Shown: one piece after another, positions 9,945 to 21,171 of the stretch
Numbering within the stretch: position 1 is the stretch's first letter
How the letters are laid out: each line of letters opens with the position of its first letter
DNA from: Bromus sterilis
Lineage: Eukaryota > Streptophyta > Magnoliopsida > Poales > Poaceae
Length of the DNA stretch: 64,000 bases
Assembly (NCBI GenBank): GCA_950022295.1
Contig: OX465595.1
Location: forward strand, 70,206,770 to 70,270,769
Direction of reading: 5' to 3'
The notes under the pieces: generated by a model
What the model saw: the letters and a program-made list of their open reading frames with translations, nothing else
What the model was told of the DNA's origin: nothing
The model's database searches: none
Translations under genes and position numbers: made by a program

Positions 9945-10215
9945 ATTGGTCCTGGTTCGTTTCTGGAACCAGGACTAAAGACCACCCTTTAGTCCCAGTT
10001 CGTGTCTGGAACTGGTACCAATGGATGTGGGCCAGGAGTGAGGCCCATTCGTCCCGGTTCGTGTCTGGAACCGGGACTAATGGGTCCAGACGAACCGGGA
10101 CCAATGCCCCCACGAGGCCCGGCCGCCCCCCTGGGCGCAGGAACCGGGACGTATGCCCTCATGAGTTCCGGTTCATGACTGAACCGGGACTAATGGGCTG
10201 TCCAAGCCTGAACCA
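9945..10215. repeat. CACTA 5' subterminal repeat array
   Basis: About five imperfect palindromic units of the form cccggttcgtgtctggaaccgggac lie within 300 bp of the terminus, variously as tcctggttcg...gaaccagga, tcccagttcg...gaactgg and tcccggttcg...gaaccggga. Arms within a unit are matched even where units differ, so the palindrome is what is conserved. Confidence 0.8.
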
Positions 10216-10236
10216 AAGCCCTATTTTCTACTAGCG
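10206..10236 (-). repeat. CACTA terminal inverted repeat (right end)
   Basis: Minus-strand reading from 10236 is CGCTAGTAGAAAATAGGGC followed by tttggttcaggc. The second base is G instead of the A in CACTA. The adjacent three bases, tgt (10237-10239), would be one copy of the 3-bp target duplication; the partner lies outside the window or at an end I could not place. Confidence 0.7.
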
Positions 10237-10843
10237 TGTGATTGGTTGGCAAAACACAGAACCTGAGCAAAGTCCAAGCATTCAGTATCTGAAGAGAAAC
10301 TTAGGACAATACTCTAAATGATAGAAAAGATAATATACTTGAATGTAATACTGGATTACGATTGCAAGCCTTATTATGGGTCTATATGAATTAGAGATAT
10401 CACCAAAAGGAATAGAAAGGAAATGTGAGCTATAATTTCACGAACCAAAACTCTACAAAATATAAATATCTACTTAAGGAAGTAGAAGGTTGAATAAAGT
10501 TTAGCGTAAGAAGTTTAGACTTCTGGCTGAGTGTATTTTTCAGCATACATGACTATGGGAGTCCTAGGGACCGAAACCATTTTGTCATCAGAGAATACTG
10601 TAAAATAAGAAGTCTCACTCTCCCGCCAAACTTATAATTCAAGCATTATTAGATAATGAAGGGTATATCAAGCAAGTTGACCAATACCTGTTGCAAAGGA
10701 ACATACGAATATGAACGGGTACAGATCGTTGACGAAAACCTCTTCCATGAGCAAGCATGATCAATAAACACTTATATGATAAGATGATTATGATCGAGAA
10801 AATATATAGCTAGATTATTTGCTATCTAGTGCAAGTGGCAGAC

Positions 10844-12602
10844 TGTTGGATATATGCTCTAGAGGCAAATAATATATGATTATTCCAATATATCTAAATA
10901 AGTTCATGACCAGTTTCATACTATGCTGGAACTGTATCAGTGAAACAATGATACAGGTGTGGTATAGAAACAACCAGAGTTCCTAGTCAGCCTCTCATGA
11001 TGACTGGTTTATCGTCAACTGATGATTGTGGTTTCACGATCATGGACAATCAAGTCAATTGACGGTAAGGTCACCTCATTGAATGAATGACGTGATGAAC
11101 ATTACCCAATGCAAGCATTGCAACATGATCAAATCGTAAAAGTTTAGTGTTGTAATTACATAACGTAGTAGCCTGTTCCTTTGACCGTGAGATCACGCAT
11201 AATTGCTATCTTCTGAGGATGCTTTGAGTGCATTAACCGTCACACTGAAACATGGTGACCATAAAGGTGTATCTTGGGCTATCCGATGGGATATGTTGAG
11301 TAGTATTGATTCAAGAGCGGGATTTGTCAATCCATATAATGGAAAGATACTTCATGGCCAACTCGGTGAGATTGCATCCATAAAGTTGTGCAGCGTCTGA
11401 CTAGGTCACAAGGATGAATATCACGGAACGAGTGAATAAGATTTGTCAGTAACAAGATAGAACTAATGCATTGGATGAAGTTGATCGAATCTTGGACTAA
11501 TCTAGTATCGCATGATAAAGGGAATGGTATACAACGTGTACGGTTTAATCGGTTACTTCCAGAATGCATAGGGGTCATTATGGGCATCCAGGTCCCGCTA
11601 TTGATCATTGGCCGTAGCCTTTGTCTCGGTCATGACTGGAGTGTTCTCAGACCGTAGGGTAACACACTTAAGGGCTCAAGGAATATCGGAGACCTTTTCG
11701 GAACTATCAGAGTTACCGTAGAAGAGAGAAAGACGTACCGGAAAAGTTCCGTGTTGGTCCGAAGGACGTTCGGAGTGAGCTGGAAGGAGTTCTGGATCAT
11801 CGGGAGATGAAATAATATGTATTATATTAATTAAGTGAATTAATAATTAATAATAATTTATTTCAGATTAAAAAGTGCAATGGGCCTTATTTGTGAAAGA
11901 AGCCCATTAGGGGAAGGAGGAAAATAAAAGGGAAAAGGAAAAGGAAAAAAAAGGGGGGGCGCCATGGGCCTTGGGGCCCATGTGGGTGGCGCCCCACTTC
12001 CCCACTCCTCCTAGCCGCACCCTCCCCCCTTGGCAAGGGATTAGTCCCACATTGCCAAGCGAAGGGGGGTTGACTTCTTCCGTCTGCCTATATAAATATG
12101 GGCAGGGGTGCACTTCTTTAGAGAAAAAAAAATCGCAAAGAATTCAATATTACTCCGAATTGAGATCGGTTTTCAACGGTCTTCTCCCCTCTCTCGTCTC
12201 TCTCAAGCCGGGGTCCCCTTGTCTAGAACCTGTGCTGGGATTGAGGCTTCTCTGCTACGCGGACGTCGTTGTGCTGCTGAAACTCTGGTTCCGGGAGGTC
12301 TACTTCCGCCACCTTCGCTGGATTGGAGAACGGAGGTCGTCATCGAGTCCGTACGTGTGTGAGTACTACGAGGTGCTGCACGTGCGGCACTATCACCCCA
12401 TCAGGGTGCTAACACAGCCAGGGGGCTGTGAAAGGTTTACGGCTTCATCAACCACGTTTGCGGGAACGTTTCCCGCGCAACGGTCTACACCCCGCGGTAT
12501 GTTTCCGCAAGTCTTTCCGTTACGACATTACAGCTAGATAGATCTTGGGTTAAGGGTGACGCTAGTTAGAAAAATTATTGTTTTCTGCTGCGAGACCCAA
12601 CA
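10844..12602 (+). repeat. Copia 3' LTR (TG...CA, 1759 bp)
   Basis: It runs from TGTTGGATATATGCTC to GAGACCCAACA, with the imperfect terminal inverted repeat TGTTGG/CCAACA. The end at 12602 is exact because Gypsy pol coding sequence is in frame from 12603. The duplicated target (gaagc at 12603-12607) has no partner in the window because the 5' end lies beyond the CACTA element. Confidence 0.8.
12044..12098 (+). promoter_or_regulatory. Copia LTR promoter: USE-like GTCCCACATTG and TATATAAATA, 34-bp spacing
   Basis: GTCCCACATTG (12044-12054) differs by one base from the plant snRNA element RTCCCACATCG. The TATA box TATATAAATA (12089-12098) is 34 bp downstream, the spacing used by Pol II snRNA genes. 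The TATA box is the likely LTR promoter. Whether the USE-like box is functional is inference. Confidence 0.5.
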
Positions 12603-13091
12603 GAAGCAGCGGGTGCCTGGGTAGACGAGCTTCCCTCAGATTTGTGGGGATTGAGAACAACACCTAACCGTTCTACTCGATCAACTCCTTTCTTCGTGGT
12701 GTATGGGTCAGAGGCAATCCCTCGGAGTGACCTCAAGCAAAACGCCCCCCGAGTAATCCAATATACCGAATCTAAGGCCGAAGCTACAAGACAAGATGGT
12801 GTTGATCTCTTGGAAGAAGAAAGAAATTTAGCTCTCACTCGTTGTGCTTTTTACCAGCAAGACCTACGCCGATATCACGATCGACACGTCCGAGATCGCT
12901 CATTCCAAGAAGGTGACATGGTGTTAAACATCAAGCAGACTTCTGATCACAAGTTAGCCCCTCCGTGGGAAGGACCCTATGTTATTTATCGGGTATTACA
13001 CAATGGATCTTATCGGTTATATGATGTAGCTAAAAACATAGAAGAGCCATACGCATGGAATGCTCAGTTGTTACGTCGCTTCTATGCGTAA
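12603..13091 (+). pseudogene. Gypsy pol C-terminus (integrase end), truncated by Copia LTR
   Basis: The frame is open from the first base after the Copia LTR (12603) to the stop at 13089-13091, 162 residues. It begins EAAGAWVDELPSDLWGLRTT, then TPNRSTRSTPFFVVYGSEA and a C-terminal region with GDMVLNIKQ...LAPPWEGPYVIYRVL. This is the end of the integrase core plus the GPF/Y-like region of Tat-type Gypsy elements. The catalytic residues lie upstream and are missing here. Confidence 0.85.
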
Positions 13092-13176
13092 ACGCAGTTG
13101 TAAGACTTGAAATAAATATAATGATTATATGAAAGGGTGTTTTTAACAAATCTTTGTACTTTTACCTGTTATCATC

Positions 13177-13725
13177 AAAAAATCAAGTTCTTGTCCGAGT
13201 TGTGCGTAGCTCGGACAAGAGCTTAGAAAATTTGTCTAAGTACCCTTCAAGTTATGGACAACTTGGGGGCCGCTTAACGCTCAAAAAATCAAGTTCTTGT
13301 CCGAGCTATGCGCAGCTCGGACAAGAGCTTAGAATTTATTTCTATGCACCCTTCAAGTTATTGATAACTTGGGGGCTTCCTAATGCTCCAAAAATCAAGT
13401 TTTTTGTCCGAGCTGTGCGCAGCTCGGACAAGAGCTTAGATTTTTTTTCAAGTACCCTTCAAGTTATTGATAACTTGGGGGCTTCTTAACGTTAAAAAAA
13501 TCAAGTTTTTTGTCCGAGCTGTGCGCAACTCGGACAAGAGCTTAGAATTTTTTTCTAAGTACCTTTCAAGTTATTGATAACTTGGGGGCTGCATAACCCT
13601 CAAAAATCAAGATTTTGTCAGAGCTACGCGCAGGTCGGACGAGGGCTTAGATTTTTTTCTAAGTACCCTTCAAGTTATCAATAACTTGGGGGCTGCTTAA
13701 TGCTCAAAAAATCAAGTTGTTCGCA
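13177..13725. repeat. 106-bp tandem satellite with conserved hairpin, five full units and a partial
   Basis: Units begin near 13177, 13283, 13390, 13496, 13602 and 13706 (period 104-107 bp). Each holds CTTGTCCGAGCT-GTGCGC-AGCTCGGACAAG, a 12-bp perfect stem in the best units, then caagttattgataacttgggggc, a second short palindrome ending in a polypurine-like run. It lies between pol and the antisense gene, as in other Tat elements. Units decay towards the right. Confidence 0.85.
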
Positions 13726-13878
13726 CAAGTGGATCAGCACAGAACATACTAATAAATAGCTACAGCAAAAGCATGTCTAGTGCCCAGGGCACAACACAAA
13801 CGACGATGATGTTCATTACAAGACCACTAGGCATACCGAGGCAAAATTTTAAAAAAGTTTTCTATTCCAACCAATTAT
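13726..13878. other. Spacer between satellite and antisense gene
   Basis: A short non-coding stretch, probably the 3' untranslated part of the antisense gene. I see nothing else in it. Confidence 0.5.
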
Positions 13879-14030
13879 TCATTCATCCCTGGCTTCGTCC
13901 GACTCACTGAAGACGCTAGTAGATTCCACGAAGAAGTCCAGATCAGGCATCAGAGCAATCCGATTGGCAGTCTCAGCATAGCGGGGCAGAAATGTGGTGC
14001 AACTTTGCCCTTCCTCAGGATCACCGCCAC

Positions 14031-17000
14031 TGATACGTCGTATCGATAATTTCTGCTCATTCCATGCATGTTTTGTGTGAAATTGCTATGATGTATATAC
14101 ACTTTCATACACTTTTGATCATATTTGGACTAACCTACAAACTCAATGCACCCCAGTGCCAGTTCCTATTTTCTGCTATTTTTCTATGTCAGTTTTTCCC
14201 CATATAAAAAGTGCTCCAAAAATCCGGGAAAATCAGATAAAAAATCAGCGTGACGGAAGCTTCCAGAGCCTCGAAGGAGGGCCAGGAGGACACCACTAGG
14301 TGCCCAGGCGGCCACCTAGCGCGGCCAGGGGCCTGACCGCGCCAGGGGGGTGCCTGGACCCCTGGAGGCCCCCTGGCTGCCCCCCTTCGCCTATTTAATC
14401 TCCGTCACGGGAAACCTCCGAAGACAGAACCCTGTTTTGCAAACTCGCCTATGTTCCACTGCTGTCGCGCTTCCAAGATCGGGAGTATCTTCAGGACCCT
14501 TCCCGGCACCCTGCCGGAGGGAGGATCGACCTCCGGGAGCTTCTCCTCCACCATGTACGCTTCCCAGATGTGCCGTGAGTAGTCTACCTTGGACCATGGG
14601 TCCGTGATCAGTAGCTATGTGATGTTCTCCTCCCCTCTTTGTTCTTCATGGTTTAGACCTCGTGAGCTACCTGATGTCACGAGAGTTTACTTCTCGCCCC
14701 TCTTTGGTTACCTAAAGTGGAAGGTGAGATGTAGCGTAGCGGAAATTTCCCTTAGCTAAGATGCTAAGGTTGAGTGTCGAACCAATAAGACTCCAACAGA
14801 TACAAGAAGGTGGTGAAGTGAACAATGGCGCCGTTTACAACCAAGGTTGCTAACTTCACCTAGACCTGCACACACATCAAGTAACTTTTCTTCCCAACGA
14901 GTACAGAGGATTTTTCAATTCCTCCGGCCTTGTTGTTTACAAAGGATAAAATGCACGGGATAATAATGATAGTGATAGCAACTGAAAAGTAAATAAAGTA
15001 GTAAATTGATAGTGCGTGTAAACAGTGGTGGAAATATGGACCGGGGTCCTATGATGTTCACTAGTGATGTATCTCTCCCAAAAGACGATAAAATAGCTAT
15101 GCGACGTAAACAAATCACATCTGGGCAATTGACAGGATAATGTGCGCAAACCAATGCTAATTATGCTATAAAGAAAGGAAGAGGCTCAAAAGCGTGGGCG
15201 GTATGCCAAGACAAGTAGACCGAAATCCATCTGCATCTACCTACTAATCATCCACCTTGAGATATCTATCCAGAACATCTCGCTGGTATTAAGTTGTGAA
15301 TCCCACCCAAAGTGTAAACTCAAAGCAACGGACAACTCCATTAAAGAACTTTGCGTAAAGTAAACAATCCTTGAACCCGCAAGTACAAGCACCGTTGTTT
15401 TCCCCTTGTGGCAACAGCACATCCTCTAGACTCATGTTTCTGTCACTCAAGCTAGTCACCGGGGGGCATGAACCCACAATCATGCATAACGCTCCCTCTT
15501 GGAGTCACTACCTACTACTTGGCCAAAGCAATAAACAGCAATGGAGAACATGAAATAATTACTCTAGAACATAAATATAAAAGAGGAGAATCAAAAGTAT
15601 TACTCAAACACAATCTGAACATAATCTCATAACCCATCGGATCCCAGCAAACTCAGCATACCAACAGCAGAAAATATTACATATGTGCCTCGATCATGTA
15701 GGGCAGCTCACGAGGTCTAATCCATGAAGAACAAAGAGGGGAGGGGAACATCACATAGCTACTGATCATTAACCCATGGTCCCAGGTGGACTACTCACGG
15801 TTCATCCGGGAAGCATCCATGGTGGTGGAGAAGCTCCCGGAGGTGATTCCTCCCTCCGGCAGGGTGCCGGGAAGAGGTCTTCTGGTGCTCCCGATCTTGG
15901 AAGCGCGGAGGCGGCGGAATAGTGGAGAGATCGCGAAAAAGGGTTCGCGTCACGGGGGGTTTCTCGTCACGAGGAATAAATAGGCGAAGGGGGGCAGCCA
16001 GGGGTGCCACGAGGGGTCCAGAAGGCCCCCTGGCACGGCCCCACACTGGGGCGCAGGGCGCCTGGGGCCCTAGTGGGTCCCCTGTGCCCCCCCTCGGTGA
16101 TTCTGGAAGCTTCCTGTACGCTGATTTTTTATTGGATATTTCCCAAAAAAAATTAGCACTTTTTATATGGGGGAAACCTAAAAAAGAAAAACAGCAGAAA
16201 ACAGGAACTGGCACTGGGGTGCACTGAGTTAATAGGTTAGTCCAAATATGATCAAAAGTGTATGGAAGTTCATCAATATCATAGAAATATCACACAAAAG
16301 AGGCATGGAGCAAGAAATAATTATAGATACGTTTTGGACGTATCACTACCCTACATGATCGAGGCACATATGTAATTCTTCTGCTGTTGCTATGCTGAGT
16401 TTGATGGGATCTAATGGATTATGAGATTATGTTCAGATTGTGATAGAGTAATATATTTGGTTTTTATCTCTTATATTTTTGTTCCTAAGTAATTCTTGCT
16501 TGTTCTCCGTTGATGTTTATTGCTTTGGCCAAGTAGTAGGTAGTGACTCCAAGAGGGAACGTTATGCTCGATTGTGGGTACATGCCCCTGATGACACGTT
16601 TGAGTGAAAAAACATGAGTCTAGGGGATGTGTTGTGGCCACAAGTGGAAAAACAACGGTGCTTGTAACCGCGGTTGCAAGGATTGTTTACTTTATGCAAA
16701 GTTCTTTCTAATGCAGTTGTCTGTTGCTTTGGGTTTACACTTTGGGTGGGGCTCGCAACTTAATACCAACGAGATGTTCTAGATAGATATCTTAGGGTTT
16801 ATGATTAGTAGTAGATGCATATGGATTTCGGTCTACTTATTTTGGCGTACTGCCCATGCTTATGAGCCTCTTCCTTTCTTTTGTAGCATAGTTAGCATTG
16901 CGGTGCGTTTATAATCCTGTCAATTGCCCTTCTGTAATTTTTTTACCTCGCATAGCAGTTTTATCATCTTTTGGGAGAGAGACATCACTAGTGAACATCA

Positions 17001-17343
17001 CGGGACCCCGGTCCATATTCTCATCACTGTTTACAAGCTCATTTATTTTCTCGCATTTACTTTCAGTTGCTATCATTATCATTTTCCTGTGTTTTTGATC
17101 TGTTGTAAACAACAAGACCAGAGAGATTGACAACCTCTCTGAACTTCGTTGGGAGCAAAGTTATTTGTGTTGTGTGCAGGTCCACGTCAATTGCGCCGTT
17201 GACACCTACTTATCATTGCCGGAGTCCTAAGGGAGACAAACCCTATCCTCTACATAGGGGAAATTTGCTGCTATCCTACATATCACCTTCCACTTGGGGT
17301 AACCAACGAAGGGCGAGAAGCCATTATCATCTCTCGCGTATTA
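14031..17343 (+). mobile_element. Solo LTR, outer copy, with target duplication GCCAC
   Basis: Starts TGATACGTCGTATCG at 14031 and ends CTCTCGCGTATTA at 17343 (the final CA has become TA). GCCAC flanks it at 14026-14030 and 17344-17348. Without the inner insertion it is about 1634 bp. There is no internal retrotransposon DNA, so this is a solo LTR left by recombination. It interrupts the last exon of the Tat antisense gene. The superfamily is probably Gypsy but is not proven. Confidence 0.85.
14672..16345 (-). mobile_element. Solo LTR, inner copy of the same family in reverse orientation, target duplication CTACC
   Basis: Reading the minus strand it starts TGATACGTCCAAAACGTATC at 16345 and ends CTCTCGTGACATCA at 14672, 1674 bp. 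CTACC flanks it at 14667-14671 and 16346-16350. It aligns along its length with the outer copy on the opposite strand. The outer sequence resumes at 16351 (ctacatgatcgaggcacat), exactly where it broke off. Confidence 0.9.
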
Positions 17344-18347
17344 GCCACCAACCCTTTCAAGTTTGTGAACCCTCTCGGGAAAGTGCGCCTTTGTCAGGGC
17401 CAGCGCATAATTCGCACCACTCCGTGCCGAAGACCGTTTCCAGTGTGTTAGTTGCTGAGGTGCTTCTCAAAGAATGGGGACAACCGTCTCAAGCTTCACA
17501 CAATTTTCTTCACCTGGAGACAATTTTCTCTTCAGCACCAAGGTGGCACCCATAACTTTGTCAGAAAAACTCTTAGCCTTGGCACACCTCATGGTCAGCA
17601 GGCCTCGGGCTAAAGCAAATTCTGTTGTGACCGGTGTATAGTTATCCTTCTTCATCACTTCAGCAAACTCAGCCAATCGAGCTTTCTCCGCCTCTGGATC
17701 GGTGCCATACGCTACAAAGAAGCAGGTTAGAATGCCGTATTGCCAGGAAAATCAACACGATTAACAAAAGTTTCTCACAGCTTACCAGATAGGGTCTCGC
17801 TGAAAACAGAAAATCTCCTAGCACAATACTCCTTCGCTGCCTTCATAGAGTTCCGAGTTGCTTCCAGCTCGGCTTTGTGGTCTTCCTCTTCCTTCGCGCG
17901 CAGCTCGGACAACTTCTGCAGGTCAGACTGGAGTTTCGCGATGCTGGCCTCATTCTCTTTCACAGCCTCTGTTTAGTAATGCACAGACTTCTCCAAGGAT
18001 CTCTTCTCTTTGGCACGCTTGTCAGCCTGATCTATTTCCTTCTTCATCTTGGCCACAAAATCGTCATTCTCCTTGACCTTGGCGTCAAATGCTTTCTTGG
18101 CCGCCTCTGCGCCAGGACACAAGAAAAGAAAGGGCATCAGAAGCAGTTTTTTTTTATTTCTTATCAGATCTGAGACAGAACATAGATTGCCATTGTCGTC
18201 AGCATGTTGTTTCTTCAGTTTGTTGTGCTCTTCAAGTAGAACCTCATACGGTTTCTTCGTGGCTGCATTATCCTCTTGCAAATTTACAAAGGAAGAACCC
18301 AGCTTGCAAGCCTCCTAGTACAGGAGTAGAATAATAATAAACCAAAC

Positions 18348-18572
18348 GTCTCCTTACAAAAGACTCCGAATAACTTCACGAAGTTACTCGAAACCTTGGG
18401 GGCTACACCCAGTGGGTGCACTAGGAAGTGCCCCCACTGGAGGTTTAAAAAACCAAAAATCTCCTTGCAAAAGACTCCGAATAACTTTAAAAAGTTACTC
18501 GGAGCCTTGGGGGATACACCAAGTGGGTGTACTAAGAAGTGCTCCCACTGGAAGTTCATTAAACTTAAGTCT
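18348..18572. repeat. Intronic 111-bp tandem repeat of the Tat antisense gene, units 1-2
   Basis: Two units start near 18348 and 18459. Each runs ctccttacaaaagactccga, ataacttc..gaagttactcg, ccttgggggctacacc and cagtgggtg...agtgcccccactgg. A third unit lies at 35029-35135, on the far side of the LINE, so the LINE split this array. Confidence 0.75.
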
Positions 18573-18677
18573 CATTTTTTTGAAGCTTTCAAACTGACGG
18601 GTAAGACACCCCCAACATTTTATTACCAGGAACACAATATTTACAAATGTACAACAAAATCTTCAAAAAAACACCTC

Positions 18678-21171
18678 TCAAGGTGGAAGGAAATCAATCC
18701 ATCTAAGTAAAAGATCCTTAAATCTAGGCTTAATTCTATAACTAAGCAGGGTTAAATCATGAATGAAGCCAACCCTCCACTTAGCAAAGGAGGGCCTGAC
18801 ATGCTTGAAACATTTAGCATTCCTGATCAACCAGATGTTCCACCAGGCAGTAAACACCACTTCAGCAAAGAAAGGTTTATTGAAGGACTCCTTGGCGCTC
18901 TTGGCAATGTGAATCATGTCAGAACCATGGCTCCAATCAATTCGCAGATATGCCCATATTCTAGCACTGAAGTTGCACTGGAAAAAGAGATGATCTCTGG
19001 TCTCCAGGTGTTGGGTGTGGCAAAGCACACACTCAGGACCATCCTGGATGTTCCAGTGTCGTCTGATGAGCATGTCCTTTGTATTGAGTCGATCCATGAT
19101 TACCAACCAAGCGAAAACTTTGGTCTTCAAGATGCAACAGGATTTCCAAATCCAATTTAAAAGAGGATTTGCATGTATAGGATCATGCACCAACTTGTAG
19201 AACTTCTTAGCAGTGTATTGTCCTTTGCCATTCAACCTCCATGTCCAGCAGTCCTTTATTTCGTCACCACTTTGATTTCGAAGGATTAGTTGCATCTCAG
19301 AGAGCTCCTGGAAAGCCTGTGCAGATAAAGGTAGATTGAAAAGCTCAGTGAGATCAGCAACCTCCCTGGCCTCTTTTACAGATAAAAGAGGATCCTTAGC
19401 AAAGGAAAACAATCTTTGGAACTTCTGAGCTAGACTGGCATTTGTGTTGGTGACCCAAAAATCACTCCACAACAAAATAGAGTCTCCAAGACCCACTTTA
19501 ACCTGGGACACAGCCACAAAGCTATCCACCAGAATGAGCCATAGAGCTCAGTAGCATGGGGCACTCTTTCATGGTAATAAGTGTTCCATACAAGAGAGAC
19601 CCAAGGCACATCCTCCTTATTGTAAAACTTATGCAGGTGCTTCATCAAAAGAGCTTGATTCTGCAGTTGCAAATTGAGGTTGCCCATACCACCCTTGTTC
19701 TTTGGTCCGCAAACAAGCTCCCAAGCAGCAAGTGACTTGCCAGAATCCTGTCCATACTTCCTCCAAAGACATTGTCTCTGGATCCTCTCCAATTGCTTGA
19801 TGATACCAGCAGGAATGTGTAAAGAGAAAAGGAAGTAGATGGGCATGGAAGATATCACAGAGTTGAGTAGCTGAAGTTTGCCCCCTTGAGTTAAAAAGCA
19901 AGAGTTGGCAGTAAGTCTTCTCACCATGCAGTCCATCAAAGGGAGCAAATCCACAATTTTGGGCCTGGTAGTGCCCACAGGCAACCCCAAATATGTGAAA
20001 TGAAGCTTCCCAACTTGGCAACCAAAAACATTAGCCAACTCAGCTATAGAAACCTCATCAATATTGATAGGAATCATGGATAATTTGTTGTAGTTGATAT
20101 CCAGACCAGTGGACTGAGAGAAACTTTGGAGAGCCTCCTTGAGCCTAAGAACTTGTATAGCCTCAGCTGACATAACCAGGATTGTGTCATCAGCATACTG
20201 GACAATTGGAAAATCAGGGTCATGGCATGGAATAGGCAAACTAAGATGCCCTTTCCTCAGCAGATCATTGACAACAGATTGCAGAAGATCAGCAGCCAGA
20301 ACAAAAAGAAGAGGGGATAAAGAATCACCTTGTCTGACCCCCCTTTTGAATTTAAACTGTCTTCCTGGGATGCCATTTAACAGAACAGAGGAAGACCCAG
20401 TGTCCAACAGTTTCTGCAACCAGATTCTCCATTTTAGTGGAAAACCTTTGTGCTTTAAAATTTCTAGGATGGCATCATGCTCAATAGAGTCAAAAGTTTT
20501 ATCAAAATCAATCTTGAGAAGAATCAGCGGTCTTTTGGAATGGTGGCACTGGTGTAGGTATTCTAAAGTCTAGGTAATACAGTCCTGGATAGATCTCTCC
20601 TTGATGAATCCATATTGGTTTTTGTGAATGCACCTCCTGATGTCCTTCTGAAACCTATTAGCAGCCATCTTTGTGAGAAACTTAATACCCACACTGGTGA
20701 GGGAGATAGGTCTGAAGTCATTCACAGTCTCAGGAACATGTTTCTTGGGGATAAGAGTGATGAAAGAGCCATTTAAACCTTCTAAATCAGCATGGCCACT
20801 ATGGAAATCCTCAGCCAACCTGTAAAAGTCAGTGCAAATTATGGACCAGCAAGATTTCAAAAATCTGCCATTAAAACCATCAGGTCCAGGTGATTTATCA
20901 GGTGGAATGAACTTGATTGTATCATCCATTTCTTTCATTTCAAAAGGGGCTACCAAAGCTTCCAATCCATCCACAGGAGCAAGCAGATCATTCAGATTGC
21001 AAGTCATGACAATACCCTTGGCTACTCCCATTCTATTTTCAAGGGCAGACCAAAAGGCATTAGCAAGTAGATCATGGGAGGAGCAAGTAGTTCCATAAGC
21101 TAGCTGGAGAGAGGCAATGGAATTCCTTCTATGCCTCTCAAAGGCCATTGCTTGAAAACACTTCGAGTTCT
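18678..21171 (-). pseudogene. LINE ORF2, reverse transcriptase and C-terminal part
   Basis: Continues ORF2 from the far side of the inserted LTR element: SKCFQAMAFERHRRNSIASL, then RT motifs PPDKSPGPDGFNGRF, LIPKKHVPETVNDFRPISL, RGVRQGDSLSPLLFVLA and the catalytic QYADDTILVM. A zf-RVT domain follows near the end (KTKVFAWLVIMDRLNTKDML, CVLCHTQHLETRDHLFFQC). An in-frame TAG at 20572-20570 and a frameshift near 19520 break it. It would have encoded the enzyme for target-primed reverse transcription. Confidence 0.85.

Larger units (their letters stand above)
1..10236 (-). mobile_element. CACTA (En/Spm) DNA transposon sequence, right terminus in window
   Basis: Three genes typical of Triticeae CACTA elements lie on the minus strand: Ptta, TNP2 and a small coiled-coil/membrane protein. 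The right terminus is at 10236. Read on the minus strand it starts CGCTAGTAGAAAATAGGGC, one base away from the CACTAGTAGAAAA terminus I recall for this group. The left terminus is not seen. Either one long element starts before the window and includes everything, or two CACTA elements abut. Subterminal-type repeats at 4237-4470 and at 5285-5350 make the second reading possible. The element sits in the 3' part of a Copia retrotransposon. Confidence 0.85.
10237..12602 (+). mobile_element. Copia-type LTR retrotransposon, 3' remnant
   Basis: About 600 bp of decayed internal DNA (10237-10843) ends in a polypurine-like gcaagtggcagac directly before an LTR that starts TGTTGGATATATGC. This junction and LTR start resemble wheat Copia elements. 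The internal part has no open frame. Its upstream part was displaced by the CACTA insertion. On the right the LTR ends at 12602, directly against Gypsy pol coding sequence. Confidence 0.75.
13879..18314 (-). pseudogene. Antisense gene (aORF) of the Tat Gypsy element, C-terminal exons
   Basis: The exons encode a charged coiled-coil protein of unknown function. From 5' to 3' they are: an exon starting at 18314 after TACTAG (EACKLGSSFVNLQEDNAATK), one from 18106 to 17786 (VKENDDFVAKMKKEIDQADK, then LQSDLQKLSELRAKEEEDHK), and a last exon from 17711 to 17349 continuing at 14030-13879. The intron 17712-17785 has clear GT and AG. The last exon contains ALALTKAHFPE and ends ESDEARDE plus TGA at 13881-13879. 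Removing the LTR 14031-17343 and one GCCAC copy restores the frame exactly. In-frame stops at 17975-17973 (TAA) and 17469-17467 (TGA) show the gene is dead. The exon boundary near 18190 is uncertain. Confidence 0.65.

Noticed and set aside
13177..13725. Regular repeats resembling a CRISPR array
   Set aside because: Units are contiguous 106-bp copies without unique spacers, in a plant retrotransposon.
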